Source: Burkholderiales bacterium GJ-E10 (lineage in GTDB: Bacteria; Pseudomonadota; Gammaproteobacteria; Burkholderiales; Burkholderiaceae_F). From it: a DNA stretch of 64,000 nt. Position numbers and translations under genes: made by a program. Position 1 is the stretch's first letter. Each line of letters opens with the position of its first letter. Shown here piece after piece: positions 41,865-51,821 of the stretch. The stretch is taken from the NCBI GenBank assembly GCA_000828975.1, contig AP014683.1, forward strand, positions 2,561,700 through 2,625,699, read 5' to 3'. The notes below the pieces were generated by a model. The model worked only from the letters and a program-made list of their open reading frames with translations. It did no database searches and had not been told where the DNA came from.

Positions 41865-43300
41865 ACGCGATCGCCGAGCCCTCGCGCAGCCTGGTGCAAT
41901 TCCTCGAAGAGTGCCGCGGCATCGCGCACCATGCGGAGCCGCTGGCGCAACGCGGAAGGCTGACCCGGTCCGCGGGACTGGTTCTGGAGGCGATCGGACT
42001 GAAGCTGCCCGTCGGGGCGCGAGCCGTGATCGTCCAGGACGACGGCGCGCAGCTCGATGCCGAGGTCGTCGGATTCGCGGGCGAACGCCTGTTCCTGATG
42101 CCAACCGTCGAGCCGCAAGGCATCCGACCGGGCGCGATGGTGATCGCCCAGGATCCCGAGGCGCTGCGGCCGCGATACGGCCAGCGCAACCATCCGTGGC
42201 GCCGCGCGGAAGACCGGACGCGCCGCCTGCCGATGGGTGCCGCCTTGCTTGGCCGGGTGCTCGACCCGAACGGCGTGCCCCTCGACACCGACGGTCCGCT
42301 GGCACCTCGTCCCGGTGCCGACCTCGAATCGCGGACCTTGCTGAGCCGACCCATCAACGCCATGCGCCGCGATCCGGTCCGGACGCCGCTCGACGTCGGA
42401 GTGCGCGCGATCAATGCGCTGCTGACGGTGGGCCGGGGACAACGGATCGGCCTGTTCGCCGGTTCCGGGGTCGGGAAGAGCGTTCTGCTCGGGATGATGG
42501 CGCGATACACCGCTGCCGACGTGATCGTCGTCGGGCTGATCGGCGAACGCGGCCGGGAAGTCAAGGAGTTCATCGACGAGATCCTGGGGCCGGAGGGCCT
42601 GGCGCGCGCCGTGGTGGTGGTGGCGCCGGCCGACACGACACCGCTCGTGCGGATGCAGGGCGCCTCGTACGCGACGGCGATCGCCGAGTACTTCCGCGAC
42701 CGCGGGCGCAACGTCCTGCTGCTCATGGACTCGCTCACCCGCTACGCAATGGCGGCCCGGGAGATCGCGCTGGCCATCGGGGAGCCGCCCGCGACCAAGG
42801 GCTACCCGCCGTCGGTGTTCGCCAGACTGCCGCAACTCGTCGAGCGGGCCGGCAATGCCGGTCCCGGCGAAGGGTCGATCACCGGGTTCTATACCGTGCT
42901 CACCGAGGGCGACGACCTCCAGGACCCGATTGCCGACTCCGCGCGCGCCATCCTCGACGGCCACATCGTGCTGTCGCGCAAGCTGGCCGAATCCGGGCAT
43001 TTCCCCGCGATCGACATCGAAGCCTCGGTGTCCCGCGTCATGACCTCGGTCAGCACGCCGCAGCAGATCGACGCCGCGCGGCGCTTCCGCAACGCGTATT
43101 CCCGATACCAGCGCAACCGCGACCTGCTGGCTGTCGGCGCCTATGTGCCCGGAGCGGACCCGGCGCTCGACGCGGCGATCGAAGCCCATCCGCAGATGGA
43201 AGGCTTTCTTCGCCAGGCGATGGAGGAACGCGCGCCCCTCCATGATGCGCAAGCCGCGCTGGCAGGCCTCGTACAAGGAATCCCGAACTTCTCGTCATGA
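41861..43300 (+). CDS. fliI: flagellar export ATPase FliI
   Basis: A 479-residue hexameric ATPase related to F1-beta that energises export. Walker A is [15 protein letters not shown], Walker [28 protein letters not shown]. The family signatures [12 protein letters not shown] and [15 protein letters not shown] are present. Start is GTG with AAGGAGGC before it. It overlaps fliJ by four bases. The [12 protein letters not shown] block marks it as type III rather than F1. Confidence 0.97.
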   Translation: MNAIAEPSRSLVQFLEECRGIAHHAEPLAQRGRLTRSAGLVLEAIGLKLPVGARAVIVQDDGAQLDAEVVGFAGERLFLMPTVEPQGIRPGAMVIAQDPEALRPRYGQRNHPWRRAEDRTRRLPMGAALLGRVLDPNGVPLDTDGPLAPRPGADLESRTLLSRPINAMRRDPVRTPLDVGVRAINALLTVGRGQRIGLFAGSGVGKSVLLGMMARYTAADVIVVGLIGERGREVKEFIDEILGPEGLARAVVVVAPADTTPLVRMQGASYATAIAEYFRDRGRNVLLLMDSLTRYAMAAREIALAIGEPPATKGYPPSVFARLPQLVERAGNAGPGEGSITGFYTVLTEGDDLQDPIADSARAILDGHIVLSRKLAESGHFPAIDIEASVSRVMTSVSTPQQIDAARRFRNAYSRYQRNRDLLAVGAYVPGADPALDAAIEAHPQMEGFLRQAMEERAPLHDAQAALAGLVQGIPNFSS

Positions 43301-43776
43301 ACCCAGCCACCGCCACCATCCTTCTCGAACTGGCGCGGAAGCGCCTCCAGGCCGCGCAGGCACGCCATGCCAACCTGCTGCGAACCCTTGAGCAGGCACG
43401 CGCGCACGGCGAAATGCTGCGCCGCTACGCGGCCGAATACGATGGCCGTGCGCTCCCGCGCGCGGGCGACGCGCGCGATCCGAGCGCCGAACGCAATCAA
43501 CGGGCCTTTCTCGGACGGTTGCAGCTCGCCGTCGCGTCCCAGGAGCAGGAACTCGAGGCCCGCGAACACGCTGTCCGGCACGCGTCCGAGGACGTCGTGC
43601 AATGCGAACGGAAGCTGAGCATTCTCGAAACCCTGATGACGCGGCGCGCGGAAACGGAGCGGCTGCGCAACAACCGCCGCGAACAAAACCATATGGACGA
43701 ACTGGCACAGCGCGCCTTCGAGCGCCGTCTTGCCGCTTCCGGGGGCTACCCCGCATCTGCGATCGGAGAACCATGA
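43297..43776 (+). CDS. fliJ: flagellar export protein FliJ
   Basis: A 159-residue, almost wholly helical protein that acts as the gamma-subunit-like shaft of the FliI ring and helps recycle chaperones. The long coiled coil ([34 protein letters not shown] and [33 protein letters not shown]) fits the family. Weak sequence conservation makes position, between fliI and fliK with ATGA overlaps at both ends, the main support. Confidence 0.9.
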   Translation: MNPATATILLELARKRLQAAQARHANLLRTLEQARAHGEMLRRYAAEYDGRALPRAGDARDPSAERNQRAFLGRLQLAVASQEQELEAREHAVRHASEDVVQCERKLSILETLMTRRAETERLRNNRREQNHMDELAQRAFERRLAASGGYPASAIGEP

Positions 43777-45266
43777 TCCCGTTTGCGCTCCTCGCCGGCA
43801 GCGATCCGGCCCCCGCATCCTCGCCATCCCCGGTCGACTCGGGGGCACCTCCCTCCGCCGGACCGGTCGGAGCGGCACCCGGGGCATCGCCCCCGCCGTT
43901 CGCATCCGTCATGGCGCAGGTGGCCGCGAACCCACCCCCGGCCCCGGCTCCGACGGCGACGCAACCCTCGGCAAGCACGCCGCCCTCGCCGAACGGGAAC
44001 GGGGAACCGACCACGCCAGCCTCCGGCGATCCGCCGGCCGCGGCGAGCGGTCCGTCCCAACCGAGCGGGTCGGTCAGCGCCGGCGGCAGCAGCCGCGCGA
44101 CGGCCCAGGAATCCGGTTCGACCGCATCCCCCGCCACCACCGCTTCGGCGACGGCATCGACCGCACCACCGAAAGCCCCGGCCAAAGCCGCCGCCGCACA
44201 CGGCAAATCCCATTCGGCCGCCGGATCGTCGGCGCCGGCCTCGCGCGCGGCCAACGATCCGGTGCAGCAGGCGCTCGCCGCCGCGATGCATCTCACCGCA
44301 CCCGCCCACCCGCCGGCGCCGTCCGGCGGCCCGGCAGGAAGTGGTGCAGGAAGCGCCGCTGGCACGAACGGCGGGTCGGGTTCGGCGGTCGGGACGGTCT
44401 CGGCCTCGACGGCGATGTCGCCCGAAGCGCAGGCAACCCTGGTACGCACCCGGGCAACCCATGGCATCGACGCGCGCGGCGGCGGCCTGCTCACGACCGG
44501 CGGCAAGGGCGGCAACCGATCCACGGCCAGCGCCGTGAACGGCGGGGGAAACGGCGGCGCCAATGGCGCAACGGCCGCCGGGACGAACGATTCGAACCGC
44601 GGTGCGGCGGCGGCCAATGCCGGCCCCCAAACCTCGTTCGGCACCACTCTGGCGGCTGCCGGCTCCGCCGGCCCGCAGTCGGCCAACGGCGGGACCGCGG
44701 GAAGCGGCACCGCCGCGGGAGCGCTGACCGGTTTGGGCTCCACCGGAGCCACATCGCCCATGGCCTCGCTGGCCGCAGGCATGGCGCCCGCCTCGGGCCT
44801 GGTCGGACCTCCGGTGGCGGCGCACGTCGCCGCTCCGGTCGGCACGCCCGGGTTCGCGCAGGATTTCGCCAGCCGCGTCGTGCTGCTCGCCCAGAACGGC
44901 ACGCACAGCGCGCAGCTGTCCCTCCACCCCGTCGACCTCGGGCCGGTAAGCGTCTCGATCCAGATGAACGGTCAGGCCGCGACGCTGGCGCTCGCCGCCC
45001 ACCACGAAGCGACGCGGGACGCCATGCAGCAGGCGCTGCCCCGCCTGCAGGAGATGTTCCAGCAGAACGGCCTGCAACTTGCCGATGCCCATATCGGCAA
45101 CGGGTCGGCGTACAACCCCCTGCCGCAGCAACGACCCGGCTCGGGCGGCCGCGGTCGCGGCGGCGGTTCCGGAACCGGAGGCTCCATCACCGCTCCGGCC
45201 GCGCTCGCGGCGACCGGCGGCCGTGCTAGCACAAGCAGCCTGCGCCTCGTCGACACTTTTGCGTGA
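43773..45266 (+). CDS. fliK: flagellar hook-length control protein FliK
   Basis: A 497-residue secreted ruler that triggers the export switch. The first 360 residues are extremely rich in Ala, Gly, Ser, Thr and Pro. The C-terminal Flg_hook domain is clear: VVLLAQNGTHSAQLSLHPVDLGPVSVSIQMNGQAATLALAAHHEATRDAMQQALPRLQEMFQQNGLQLADAHI. A Gly/Arg/Ser tail follows. Start: ATG at 43773, overlapping the fliJ stop. The FliK-like protein at 25764 is a separate, shorter relative. Confidence 0.93.
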   Translation: MIPFALLAGSDPAPASSPSPVDSGAPPSAGPVGAAPGASPPPFASVMAQVAANPPPAPAPTATQPSASTPPSPNGNGEPTTPASGDPPAAASGPSQPSGSVSAGGSSRATAQESGSTASPATTASATASTAPPKAPAKAAAAHGKSHSAAGSSAPASRAANDPVQQALAAAMHLTAPAHPPAPSGGPAGSGAGSAAGTNGGSGSAVGTVSASTAMSPEAQATLVRTRATHGIDARGGGLLTTGGKGGNRSTASAVNGGGNGGANGATAAGTNDSNRGAAAANAGPQTSFGTTLAAAGSAGPQSANGGTAGSGTAAGALTGLGSTGATSPMASLAAGMAPASGLVGPPVAAHVAAPVGTPGFAQDFASRVVLLAQNGTHSAQLSLHPVDLGPVSVSIQMNGQAATLALAAHHEATRDAMQQALPRLQEMFQQNGLQLADAHIGNGSAYNPLPQQRPGSGGRGRGGGSGTGGSITAPAALAATGGRASTSSLRLVDTFA

Positions 45267-45331
45267 AAAGGAAGCGGGAAAGCCACGAATTTCCCGCGAC
45301 CGATTCCCGCCTCCTTTCCGAATAATTCCCC

Positions 45332-45358
45332 TCAAGATTTCCGCGAGCGTGCCGATAG
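45332..45358 (+). promoter_or_regulatory. sigma-28-like promoter before fliL
   Basis: TCAAGATT (45332-45339; 6 of 8), an 11-base spacer, GCCGATAG (45351-45358; 7 of 8), 43 bases before fliL. It would give extra late-stage expression of fliLMNOPQR inside the larger fliF-fliR cluster. Confidence 0.65.
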
Positions 45359-45400
45359 GGGCCCGCCGCGGAAAGATTCTTTGTCGAGGATTCGGAAGCC

Positions 45401-45892
45401 ATGGCGGAAACCAAGCAAGCAGCGGAAGGCGGGAAGAAAAAGTCGAAACTGCCGATACTCATCGCCATCGTGGTGCTGCTGCTCGCGGCCGGGGGCGGCG
45501 CGGCGTACTACTTCCTCGTCGTGAAAAAGCCCGAGACGCCGGCCCAGGCGGCGAAGGAAGCGGCGGAAAAGAAGAAGGACGAAAAGCCGACCTTCGTCGA
45601 ATTCGAGAACTTCACCGTCAACCTGGTGGATCCCGACAAGTATCTCCAGATCAAGCTCACCTTCCAGACCAGGTCCGTCGATGCCGGCGAGTATCTGAAG
45701 GATTACATCCCGGTCGTACGCAACGCCGTGATTCCGGTGCTGAGCTCGCAGACCGAGGCGAACCTGATGACCGACGCCGGCAAGACAAAGCTCGAACAGA
45801 CGCTCGTCAACGCCGTCAACAAGGCGCTCGCCGGCGGCAAGATCGACGACCCGGTCAGCGGCGTACTCATCGTCCACATGATCATCCAGTGA
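45401..45892 (+). CDS. fliL: flagellar basal-body-associated protein FliL
   Basis: A 163-residue single-pass inner-membrane protein that encircles the stator and supports torque. Lysine-rich cytoplasmic N-terminus, membrane helix LPILIAIVVLLLAAGGGAAYYFLVV (about residues 15-39), then the periplasmic domain with FVEFENFTVNLVDPDKYLQIKLTFQ and the C-terminal GVLIVHMIIQ. The lysine/glutamate linker after the helix (KEAAEKKKDEK) is common in betaproteobacteria. Confidence 0.94.
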   Translation: MAETKQAAEGGKKKSKLPILIAIVVLLLAAGGGAAYYFLVVKKPETPAQAAKEAAEKKKDEKPTFVEFENFTVNLVDPDKYLQIKLTFQTRSVDAGEYLKDYIPVVRNAVIPVLSSQTEANLMTDAGKTKLEQTLVNAVNKALAGGKIDDPVSGVLIVHMIIQ

Positions 45893-45905
45893 CCGGAACG
45901 ACGCC

Positions 45906-46913
45906 ATGTCCGACCAGTTTCTTTCCCAGGATGAAGTAGACGCCCTGCTCGAGGGCGTCACGGGAGAATCGCAGAAGGTCGAAAAGGATGCCGCGCCAGA
46001 AGGCATCCGCAACTACGACCTGTCGAGCCAGGAGCGCATCGTCCGCGGGCGGATGCCGACGATGGAGATCGTCAACGAGCGCTTCGCCCGCAACCTGCGC
46101 GTCGCCTTGTTCAATTTCATGCGGCGGAGTCCGGAGATCTCGGTCGGCCCGGTCCGCGTGATCAAATATTCGGTGTTCCTGCGCGACATCGTCGTGCCGA
46201 CGAACATCAATGTGATCACGCTCTCGCCGCTGCGCGGACAGGGTCTGGTGATCCTCGATCCGAGCCTGGTGTTCTGCGCGGTCGACACGCTGTTCGGCGG
46301 CAGCGGCAAGCAGCACTTCCGCATCGAGGGCCGGGACTTTTCGCCGACCGAGCAGCGCATCATCCAGCGGCTGCTCGACGTCACGCTCGCGGAATACACC
46401 AAGGCATGGGGAACGCTGTTCCAGTTCCAGTTTCACCACCAGCGTTCCGAAATGCACACGCAGTTCGCGAACATCGCATCGCCCTCCGAGATCGTGGTCG
46501 CGATCACCTTCAACGTCGAATTCGGCGACAGCGGGGGCGAAATCCACATCTGTTTCCCCTACTCGACGCTCGAGCCGATCCGCGACGTGCTGTATTCGTC
46601 GATCCAGGCCGACGGCGCCGAACCGAACCGCCGCTGGGTGCAGCAACTCACCCAGCAGGTGCAGTCCGCCGACGTCGAACTGGTCGCCGAACTGGCCACC
46701 GCCAAACTGACGGTTGGAGAGCTGATGCACCTGAAAGTCGGGGATTTCATTCCGCTATCGATCCGCGAAATCATCCCGGTGAAAGTCGATGGCGTGCCGA
46801 TTCTCGAATGCCGCTTCGGCGCCACCAACGGGCACGTCGCGGTACGCGCGGAGCGCCTGTTGCGGTACTCGCATCCCAACGAAAACCTGGCACTCCAGGA
46901 GATTGAACCATGA
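45906..46913 (+). CDS. fliM: flagellar motor switch protein FliM
   Basis: A 335-residue C-ring protein. The N-terminal helix FLSQDEVDALLEGV is the CheY-P-binding motif. The CheC-like middle (RGRMPTMEIVNERFARNLRVALFNF, LSPLRGQGLVILDPSLVFCAVDTLFGG) binds FliG. The C-terminal SpoA domain (about residues 250-320) pairs with FliN. It overlaps fliN by four bases. Confidence 0.97.
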   Translation: MSDQFLSQDEVDALLEGVTGESQKVEKDAAPEGIRNYDLSSQERIVRGRMPTMEIVNERFARNLRVALFNFMRRSPEISVGPVRVIKYSVFLRDIVVPTNINVITLSPLRGQGLVILDPSLVFCAVDTLFGGSGKQHFRIEGRDFSPTEQRIIQRLLDVTLAEYTKAWGTLFQFQFHHQRSEMHTQFANIASPSEIVVAITFNVEFGDSGGEIHICFPYSTLEPIRDVLYSSIQADGAEPNRRWVQQLTQQVQSADVELVAELATAKLTVGELMHLKVGDFIPLSIREIIPVKVDGVPILECRFGATNGHVAVRAERLLRYSHPNENLALQEIEP

Positions 46914-47344
46914 ACGAGACCGGCAAACCCAACGCCGACGATGATTGGGCTGCGGCGCTCGCCGAGCAGGCCGCGGCGTCCTCCGGAAGCGGAAACGTCA
47001 TGCCATCGGCCGAGGTCGAGGGTCTGGCCCAGCCCGCCAACATCTTTCCGAACCTCGCTCCCGGCGACGGCGCGGAAGGCACACAGGGCCTCGATTTCAT
47101 CCTCGACATCCCCGTCCAGTTGACGGTGGAGCTGGGGCGCACGCGCATCCCGATCAAGCACATCCTGCAACTGGCGCAGGGATCGGTGATCGAACTCGAC
47201 GCGCTGGCGGGCGAGCCGATGGACGTGCTCGTCAACGGATGCCTGATCGCGCAGGGCGAGGTGGTGGTCGTCAACGAGAAGTTCGGCATCCGGCTCACGG
47301 ACATCGTCACGCCGAGCGAACGCATGCGCAGAATCAACAAGTAG
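46910..47344 (+). CDS. fliN: flagellar motor switch protein FliN
   Basis: A 144-residue C-ring base protein. After an acidic/Ala-rich start comes the SpoA domain: [73 protein letters not shown]. It forms rings with FliM and docks FliH for export. Length is usual. Confidence 0.96.
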   Translation: MNETGKPNADDDWAAALAEQAAASSGSGNVMPSAEVEGLAQPANIFPNLAPGDGAEGTQGLDFILDIPVQLTVELGRTRIPIKHILQLAQGSVIELDALAGEPMDVLVNGCLIAQGEVVVVNEKFGIRLTDIVTPSERMRRINK

Positions 47345-47379
47345 GCGGCCTTTCCAACGTCTTGCGAGCAAGCGCCCAG

Positions 47380-47715
47380 ATGAATCACGCAACCAGCATG
47401 CCGTCGTTTCTCCCGATGTTCACGTCCCTGTTGATCGTGCTGGGCCTGTTCGCGGCCGCCGTCTGGGGGCTGCGTCGCATGGGAATCGCCCCCCGCGCCG
47501 GAACCGGGCCGATGCGGCTGGTCTCGCAGCTCGCCCTCGGTCCGCGCGAGCGGGTCGTCATCGTGGAAGTCGGCGAGCGCTGGGTACTGCTCGGGGTCGG
47601 AGCGAGCGGCATCACCCGGCTCGGCACGGTGGCGAAGGGGGAGTTTCCGACATCGCCCCAACAGGGACCCGCCTTCGGGGCCCTGCTCGAACGCCTGCGC
47701 GGCGGCACGCGATGA
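47380..47715 (+). CDS. fliO: flagellar export gate assembly protein FliO
   Basis: A 111-residue small membrane protein with one helix ([22 protein letters not shown]) and a cytoplasmic domain ending in [39 protein letters not shown] is the FliO signature. It helps FliP form its ring. Start: the ATG at 47380. It overlaps fliP by four bases. Confidence 0.93.
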   Translation: MNHATSMPSFLPMFTSLLIVLGLFAAAVWGLRRMGIAPRAGTGPMRLVSQLALGPRERVVIVEVGERWVLLGVGASGITRLGTVAKGEFPTSPQQGPAFGALLERLRGGTR

Positions 47716-48473
47716 GCCGATCCCGTCTCCTGCCGGCCACCTTGGGCGCCGTCCTCGCGGCGGCGGCGCATCCGGCACTGGCCCAGGTCACGCCGATCGC
47801 CATCACGGCCGCCCACGCGGGCGGCGGCACGACCTACTCCGTTCCGGTACAGACCCTGATCTTCCTGACCGCGCTGGGCTTTCTGCCCGCGCTCCTGCTG
47901 CTCACGACGGCGTTCACGCGGATCGTGATCGTCCTCTCGCTGCTGCGCATGGCGCTGGGCACGCAGACGGCGCCGCCGAACCAAGTCCTCATCGGCCTTG
48001 CACTCTTCCTCACCTTCTTCGTCATGGGGCCCACCTTCGACCGGGTCTACGACACCGCCTATGTCCCATTCCGCGAACAGAAGATGTCGTTCGAGCAGGC
48101 GGCGCAGGCGGCGGCGCTGCCGATGAAGGATTTCATGATCAAGCACACCCGCGCGGACGATCTGGCGCTCTTCGTGCGCATGGCGCGCCTGGACAAGGAG
48201 GCCGCCGCCGCGAAAAACCTCACCGACCTGCCGATCCGCGTGGTGATCCCGGCGTTCGCGACGAGTGAACTGAAGACCGCCTTCCAGATCGGATTCATGA
48301 TCTTCATTCCGTTCCTCGTGATCGACATGGTCGTGTCGAGCGTGCTCATGTCGATGGGGATGATGATGCTCTCGCCGGTGCTCGTATCGACGCCGATCAA
48401 GCTGATGCTGTTCGTGCTCGCCAACGGGTGGGATCTGCTCATCGGCTCGCTCGTGGCGAGCTTTGGAAACTGA
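47712..48473 (+). CDS. fliP: flagellar export gate protein FliP
   Basis: A 253-residue export-channel subunit with a cleavable signal peptide ([20 protein letters not shown]), then four membrane segments. [57 protein letters not shown] and [35 protein letters not shown] are near-universal FliP sequences. Confidence 0.97.
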   Translation: MSRSRLLPATLGAVLAAAAHPALAQVTPIAITAAHAGGGTTYSVPVQTLIFLTALGFLPALLLLTTAFTRIVIVLSLLRMALGTQTAPPNQVLIGLALFLTFFVMGPTFDRVYDTAYVPFREQKMSFEQAAQAAALPMKDFMIKHTRADDLALFVRMARLDKEAAAAKNLTDLPIRVVIPAFATSELKTAFQIGFMIFIPFLVIDMVVSSVLMSMGMMMLSPVLVSTPIKLMLFVLANGWDLLIGSLVASFGN

Positions 48474-48495
48474 CGGAACCGCAAGGAGTCGACGA

Positions 48496-48765
48496 ATGGA
48501 TGCACAAGGAGTGATCTCGATCGCCCAGCAGGCGCTCTACGCGACGGTGCTGCTCTCGGCGCCGATGCTGCTCACCTCGCTCGTCGTCGGCCTCGTGGTG
48601 TCGATCCTGCAGGCGGCAACCCAGATCAACGAAATGACGCTGACCTTCATCCCGAAGCTGCTGGCGATCATCGCGGCGATCGTGATCGCCGGGCCCTGGA
48701 TGGTCACCTACTTCGTCGACTTCGTGCGGCGGCTCTACGAAGGAATTCCCGCCGCGATCGGGTGA
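48496..48765 (+). CDS. fliQ: flagellar export gate protein FliQ
   Basis: An 89-residue protein of two membrane hairpins (LYATVLLSAPMLLTSLVVGLVVSIL and LLAIIAAIVIAGPWMVTYFVDFV) with QAATQINEMTLTFIPKL between them. Start: ATG at 48496 with AAGGAG seven bases before it. The fliR start overlaps its stop. Confidence 0.97.
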   Translation: MDAQGVISIAQQALYATVLLSAPMLLTSLVVGLVVSILQAATQINEMTLTFIPKLLAIIAAIVIAGPWMVTYFVDFVRRLYEGIPAAIG

Positions 48766-49544
48766 AACGGATGCCCGCGATCACCGTTTCCGAGACGCAG
48801 CTTGCCGCCTGGACGGGCGCCTTCTTCTGGCCTCTGGTTCGCATCCTCGCGCTCCTCGGCACCGCGCCGGCGTTCTCCCACCAGGCGATTCCGGTTCGCG
48901 CCAAGGTCGCGTTCGGCGTCGCCATCGCGCTCGTGATCGCTCCGACCGTCCAGTCGCCCCCGCTCGGCAGCGCCCTCGACGGAGTGTTCTTCGAGATCCT
49001 GGTACGCAACATCCTGGTCGGCGCGACGCTCGGCTTCGCGGTCCGCGCGCTTTTTTCGGGCGTCGAGTTCGCGGGGGAGGTCATCGGCCTCGAAATCGGC
49101 ATGTCCTTCGGCGGCTTCTACAACCCGGAGATGCCCGAAACCGACACCCCGGTGACGAACCTCGTCTCGCTGCTCGTCCTGCTGCTGTTCCTCACGATGA
49201 ACGGCCACCTCATGCTCCTGGCTGCGCTGCGCCGCAGTTTCGACGTATTTCCGGTTGCCGGCGGCGGCAGCCACCAGATCGCCTTCGACGTCCTCGCCGG
49301 ACTGGGAAAACAGGTATTCTCGATCGCACTGTCGGTTTCCTTGCCGATCCTGGCGACGATGTTCCTCATCAACCTCATCCTGGGCATCATGGCGCGCGTG
49401 TCGCCGCAACTCAACCTGTTCGCGGTCGGATTCCCGATCACCTTGAGCGGCGGTCTCCTCCTGCTGGCGGTCTTCCTGCCCTACCTGGAGGAGCCGATCC
49501 GCAGGGCGCTCGAGCAGGCGCTTGCGATCTGGCCCCAGGGGTGA
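48762..49544 (+). CDS. fliR: flagellar export gate protein FliR
   Basis: A 260-residue membrane protein, the last gate component. It has about six membrane segments; the family motifs include TAPAFSHQAIPVRAKVAFGVAIALVIAPTV, GATLGFAVRALFSGVEFAGEVIGLEIGMSF and LFAVGFPITLSGGLLLLAVFLPYL. I keep the GTG at 48762 (GTGA with the fliQ stop); an ATG at 48771 is the alternative. It closes the fliF-fliR cluster. Confidence 0.96.
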   Translation: MKRMPAITVSETQLAAWTGAFFWPLVRILALLGTAPAFSHQAIPVRAKVAFGVAIALVIAPTVQSPPLGSALDGVFFEILVRNILVGATLGFAVRALFSGVEFAGEVIGLEIGMSFGGFYNPEMPETDTPVTNLVSLLVLLLFLTMNGHLMLLAALRRSFDVFPVAGGGSHQIAFDVLAGLGKQVFSIALSVSLPILATMFLINLILGIMARVSPQLNLFAVGFPITLSGGLLLLAVFLPYLEEPIRRALEQALAIWPQG

Positions 49545-49575
49545 AATCCGACCACCGCTTTCGGGACGACTTTCG

Positions 49576-51228
49576 ATGAACCCACTCCGCACCGGCGCCC
49601 GGATCCTGGCCGATCAGTTGCGCATCCAGGGCGTCAACCACGTGTTCTGTCGATTCGCACCGGAGCTGGAAGGGCTGCTGGGCGCGCTCGGCGAAACCGG
49701 CGGCATCCGCGTGGTCGCCGCCCGGCACAACGCGGCCGCCGCCGAGATGGCCATCGCGTACGCCCGCCTGACGGGGCAACCCGGCGTCGCGCTCGTCGCG
49801 GCGGGCGCGCCCATGCTGCAGGCGGCCGGAGCGCTCCACCACGCCCGGCAGCGCGGACTGCCTCTGGCCCTCATCGCGGTGCAAAAGGCGCTCGACCCCT
49901 TCCCCGTACCGTCCACCGGCATGGATGCCGCAACCGCCGACGCGAATCCGGACGATCGGGTCCGCAATTGGGCCGGGCACGTCACCCCCTGGACGAAGTG
50001 GGCTGCGGGGGCGGACGACGCCGACCGGCTGCCCAACCTGGTATCCCTGGGATTCCAGACCGCCTCCGGCGGCCACCCCGGCCCCATCGTGCTCGCCGTG
50101 ACCGAGGCCGCATTGACGCAGGCATCGGCGACCGGCAACGGCCGCTGCCGGCCGGCGATCCTGCCCGCGCCCAGCGACATGCAGATCGCCTCCCTGCGGC
50201 GGGCACTCGGCCAGGCGCAGCGGCCGGTGGTCGTGGTCGGCGGCACCGGTGGGAATCGGTCGACCCTGGACAATCTGCGCGCGTTCGTCGACGCGAACCT
50301 CCTCCCCGTCGCCTGCGTTCCCGGTGGACAGGATGAATTCGACAATCGGCACCCCCACTACATCGGCGACACCGCAATGCCGGGTTGCCGGGCCCGGATC
50401 GGCAGCGCCGACCTCGTCCTGGCGCTGGGCATCGCCTGGCGCCGGATCGGAACCGCGGGCGGCCCGGAGCCGGAAAGCGGCGATGCCGCAAGCCAGGTCC
50501 TCGTCCAGGCCCACCCCGCAATCGAATTCCTGTACGCGGGCGGCGCCGACCTGGCGATCCATACCGGCATGCCGCAGCTGGCGGCACGCCTGGCGATGAT
50601 GACGCCGATCGAAAGGCCGCCGTGGGCGACTTCGGCGGCAGAAGGCCATGCCGCGCTGCACGCCTGGCGGGCCAGACCGGCGATTCCCGAGGTCGCGGAT
50701 GCGTCGCCACTCGCCCCCTGGCGCATCCTGCTGGATCTGCGGGATGCGCTGCCCGATGACGCCATCGTCTGCGGCGGCAGCGGCATCGCCGCGGTGTGGC
50801 TGGAGCGATTCTTTCCCTACCGGGGCCCGGCCACCCAGATTGCTCCGCCCGACGACAGCCCCGGATCCGCCGTGGCGGCGGCGGTTTCCGCCAAGATCAT
50901 CGCGCCGGACAAGACCGTCGTCTGCGTCTGCCGCACCGACGACCTGGTCGCCGGCGCGCCCGAACTCGCGACGGCGATGGAGTACGCGGCCGGAACGCTC
51001 TTCGTGGTCTTCCACGACCGGTCCGGCGCCGAAGGGGACCCCGCGCCGCCGGGCGCGCGGCTCCACGGCCCGGACCCGGTCGCCCTGATCGGCGCCCATG
51101 GCGGATGGGGAATTCGGGTCACCGATGCCAATGATTTTCCTGCGGCGCTTGCCGACGCGCTGACCCACGCCCGCACGCAACGCAGTCCCGCGCTGGTCGA
51201 AATCAACGCATCGTTTCGTACACGCTGA
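49576..51228 (+). CDS. thiamine-diphosphate-enzyme homologue (acetolactate-synthase-like) with altered active site
   Basis: A 550-residue protein with the three-domain layout of ThDP enzymes: N-terminal pyrimidine domain (GARILADQLRIQGVNHVFC, AIAYARLTGQPGVALVAAGAP), central domain (QRPVVVVGGTGGNRST) and C-terminal PP domain. The catalytic glutamate of the RHE motif is replaced by Asn52 (RHNAAAAE). The GDG...NN cofactor site is not recognisable; the strand there reads VVCVCRTDDLVAG. It is therefore doubtful that it uses ThDP in the normal way. No ilvN follows. It ends in a 26-base overlap with the convergent SDR gene. A role in sugar or surface metabolism is possible but only from neighbours. 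Confidence 0.7.
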   Translation: MNPLRTGARILADQLRIQGVNHVFCRFAPELEGLLGALGETGGIRVVAARHNAAAAEMAIAYARLTGQPGVALVAAGAPMLQAAGALHHARQRGLPLALIAVQKALDPFPVPSTGMDAATADANPDDRVRNWAGHVTPWTKWAAGADDADRLPNLVSLGFQTASGGHPGPIVLAVTEAALTQASATGNGRCRPAILPAPSDMQIASLRRALGQAQRPVVVVGGTGGNRSTLDNLRAFVDANLLPVACVPGGQDEFDNRHPHYIGDTAMPGCRARIGSADLVLALGIAWRRIGTAGGPEPESGDAASQVLVQAHPAIEFLYAGGADLAIHTGMPQLAARLAMMTPIERPPWATSAAEGHAALHAWRARPAIPEVADASPLAPWRILLDLRDALPDDAIVCGGSGIAAVWLERFFPYRGPATQIAPPDDSPGSAVAAAVSAKIIAPDKTVVCVCRTDDLVAGAPELATAMEYAAGTLFVVFHDRSGAEGDPAPPGARLHGPDPVALIGAHGGWGIRVTDANDFPAALADALTHARTQRSPALVEINASFRTR

Positions 51229-51799
51229 TCAGGTCGGCAACGGCTTCCGCGAGCGCCGATTCGTCGGCGAGCGTCGCCAGGCGCACGCAGCGCGACTGCA
51301 CGATGCGGCGGCGCGCACCTTCCGCGATCAGCAGCTCGCACATCGCCGCCAGAGCGCCGGCCCGGGATCGCGCCGCCTCGCACCCACCCTGCCCAGCCGC
51401 CTCGACCGTGCTCGCGATGACGACTTTCGGCTGCACGGTCTGAAAGCGGCAGGCATCGAGCAGGGCTCGCGTTCCGTCCCAGGTCCGCGTGAGATCGGAC
51501 TCCAGATCGACCGCCGGATCCTCTCCCTCCTCCGGCCCGGGATCGAGGGCCGCGAGATGGAAGATGGCATCCGTCGCCGTGCCCATCATGCGGGCCAGGA
51601 ACCGCGGTTGTTCGAAGGCGCCGCGCACGTATTCGATCCGGTCGTCGAGAAACAGCGCCGGCCCCTGTGCGCGATCGACGGCCAGGATGCGGCGGATGGG
51701 AACCGGGCCGTCGGCCTCCGACAGCGAGCCTTTGGCGGCGAGGCCGCGCAACAGGGATTGGCCCAAGGGGCTGCTCGCACCGGTCACGACGATCTGCAT
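51203..51799 (-). CDS. short NAD(P)-binding SDR/epimerase-like protein, probably inactive
   Basis: A 198-residue protein starting MQIVVTGASSPLGQSLLRGLAA, a Rossmann GxxxxxG motif, and keeping IFHLAALDPG. The expected YxxxK catalytic pair is absent: after VVIASTVEAAGQGG the sequence reads CEAARSRAGALAAM. It is about 100 residues shorter than ordinary extended SDRs, lacking the substrate domain. Start: the ATG at 51799 with GGAGGAGG before it. It overlaps the convergent upstream gene by 26 bases. Its function is unknown. Confidence 0.65.
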   Translation of the reverse strand: MQIVVTGASSPLGQSLLRGLAAKGSLSEADGPVPIRRILAVDRAQGPALFLDDRIEYVRGAFEQPRFLARMMGTATDAIFHLAALDPGPEEGEDPAVDLESDLTRTWDGTRALLDACRFQTVQPKVVIASTVEAAGQGGCEAARSRAGALAAMCELLIAEGARRRIVQSRCVRLATLADESALAEAVADLISVYETMR

Positions 51800-51821
51800 G
51801 GCATCCTCCTCCGCCGCAAGC

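Noticed and set aside
45267-45331. Hairpin after fliK (gcgggaa...ttcccgc)
   Set aside because: The arms can pair in two ways but no T-run follows; not supported as a terminator.
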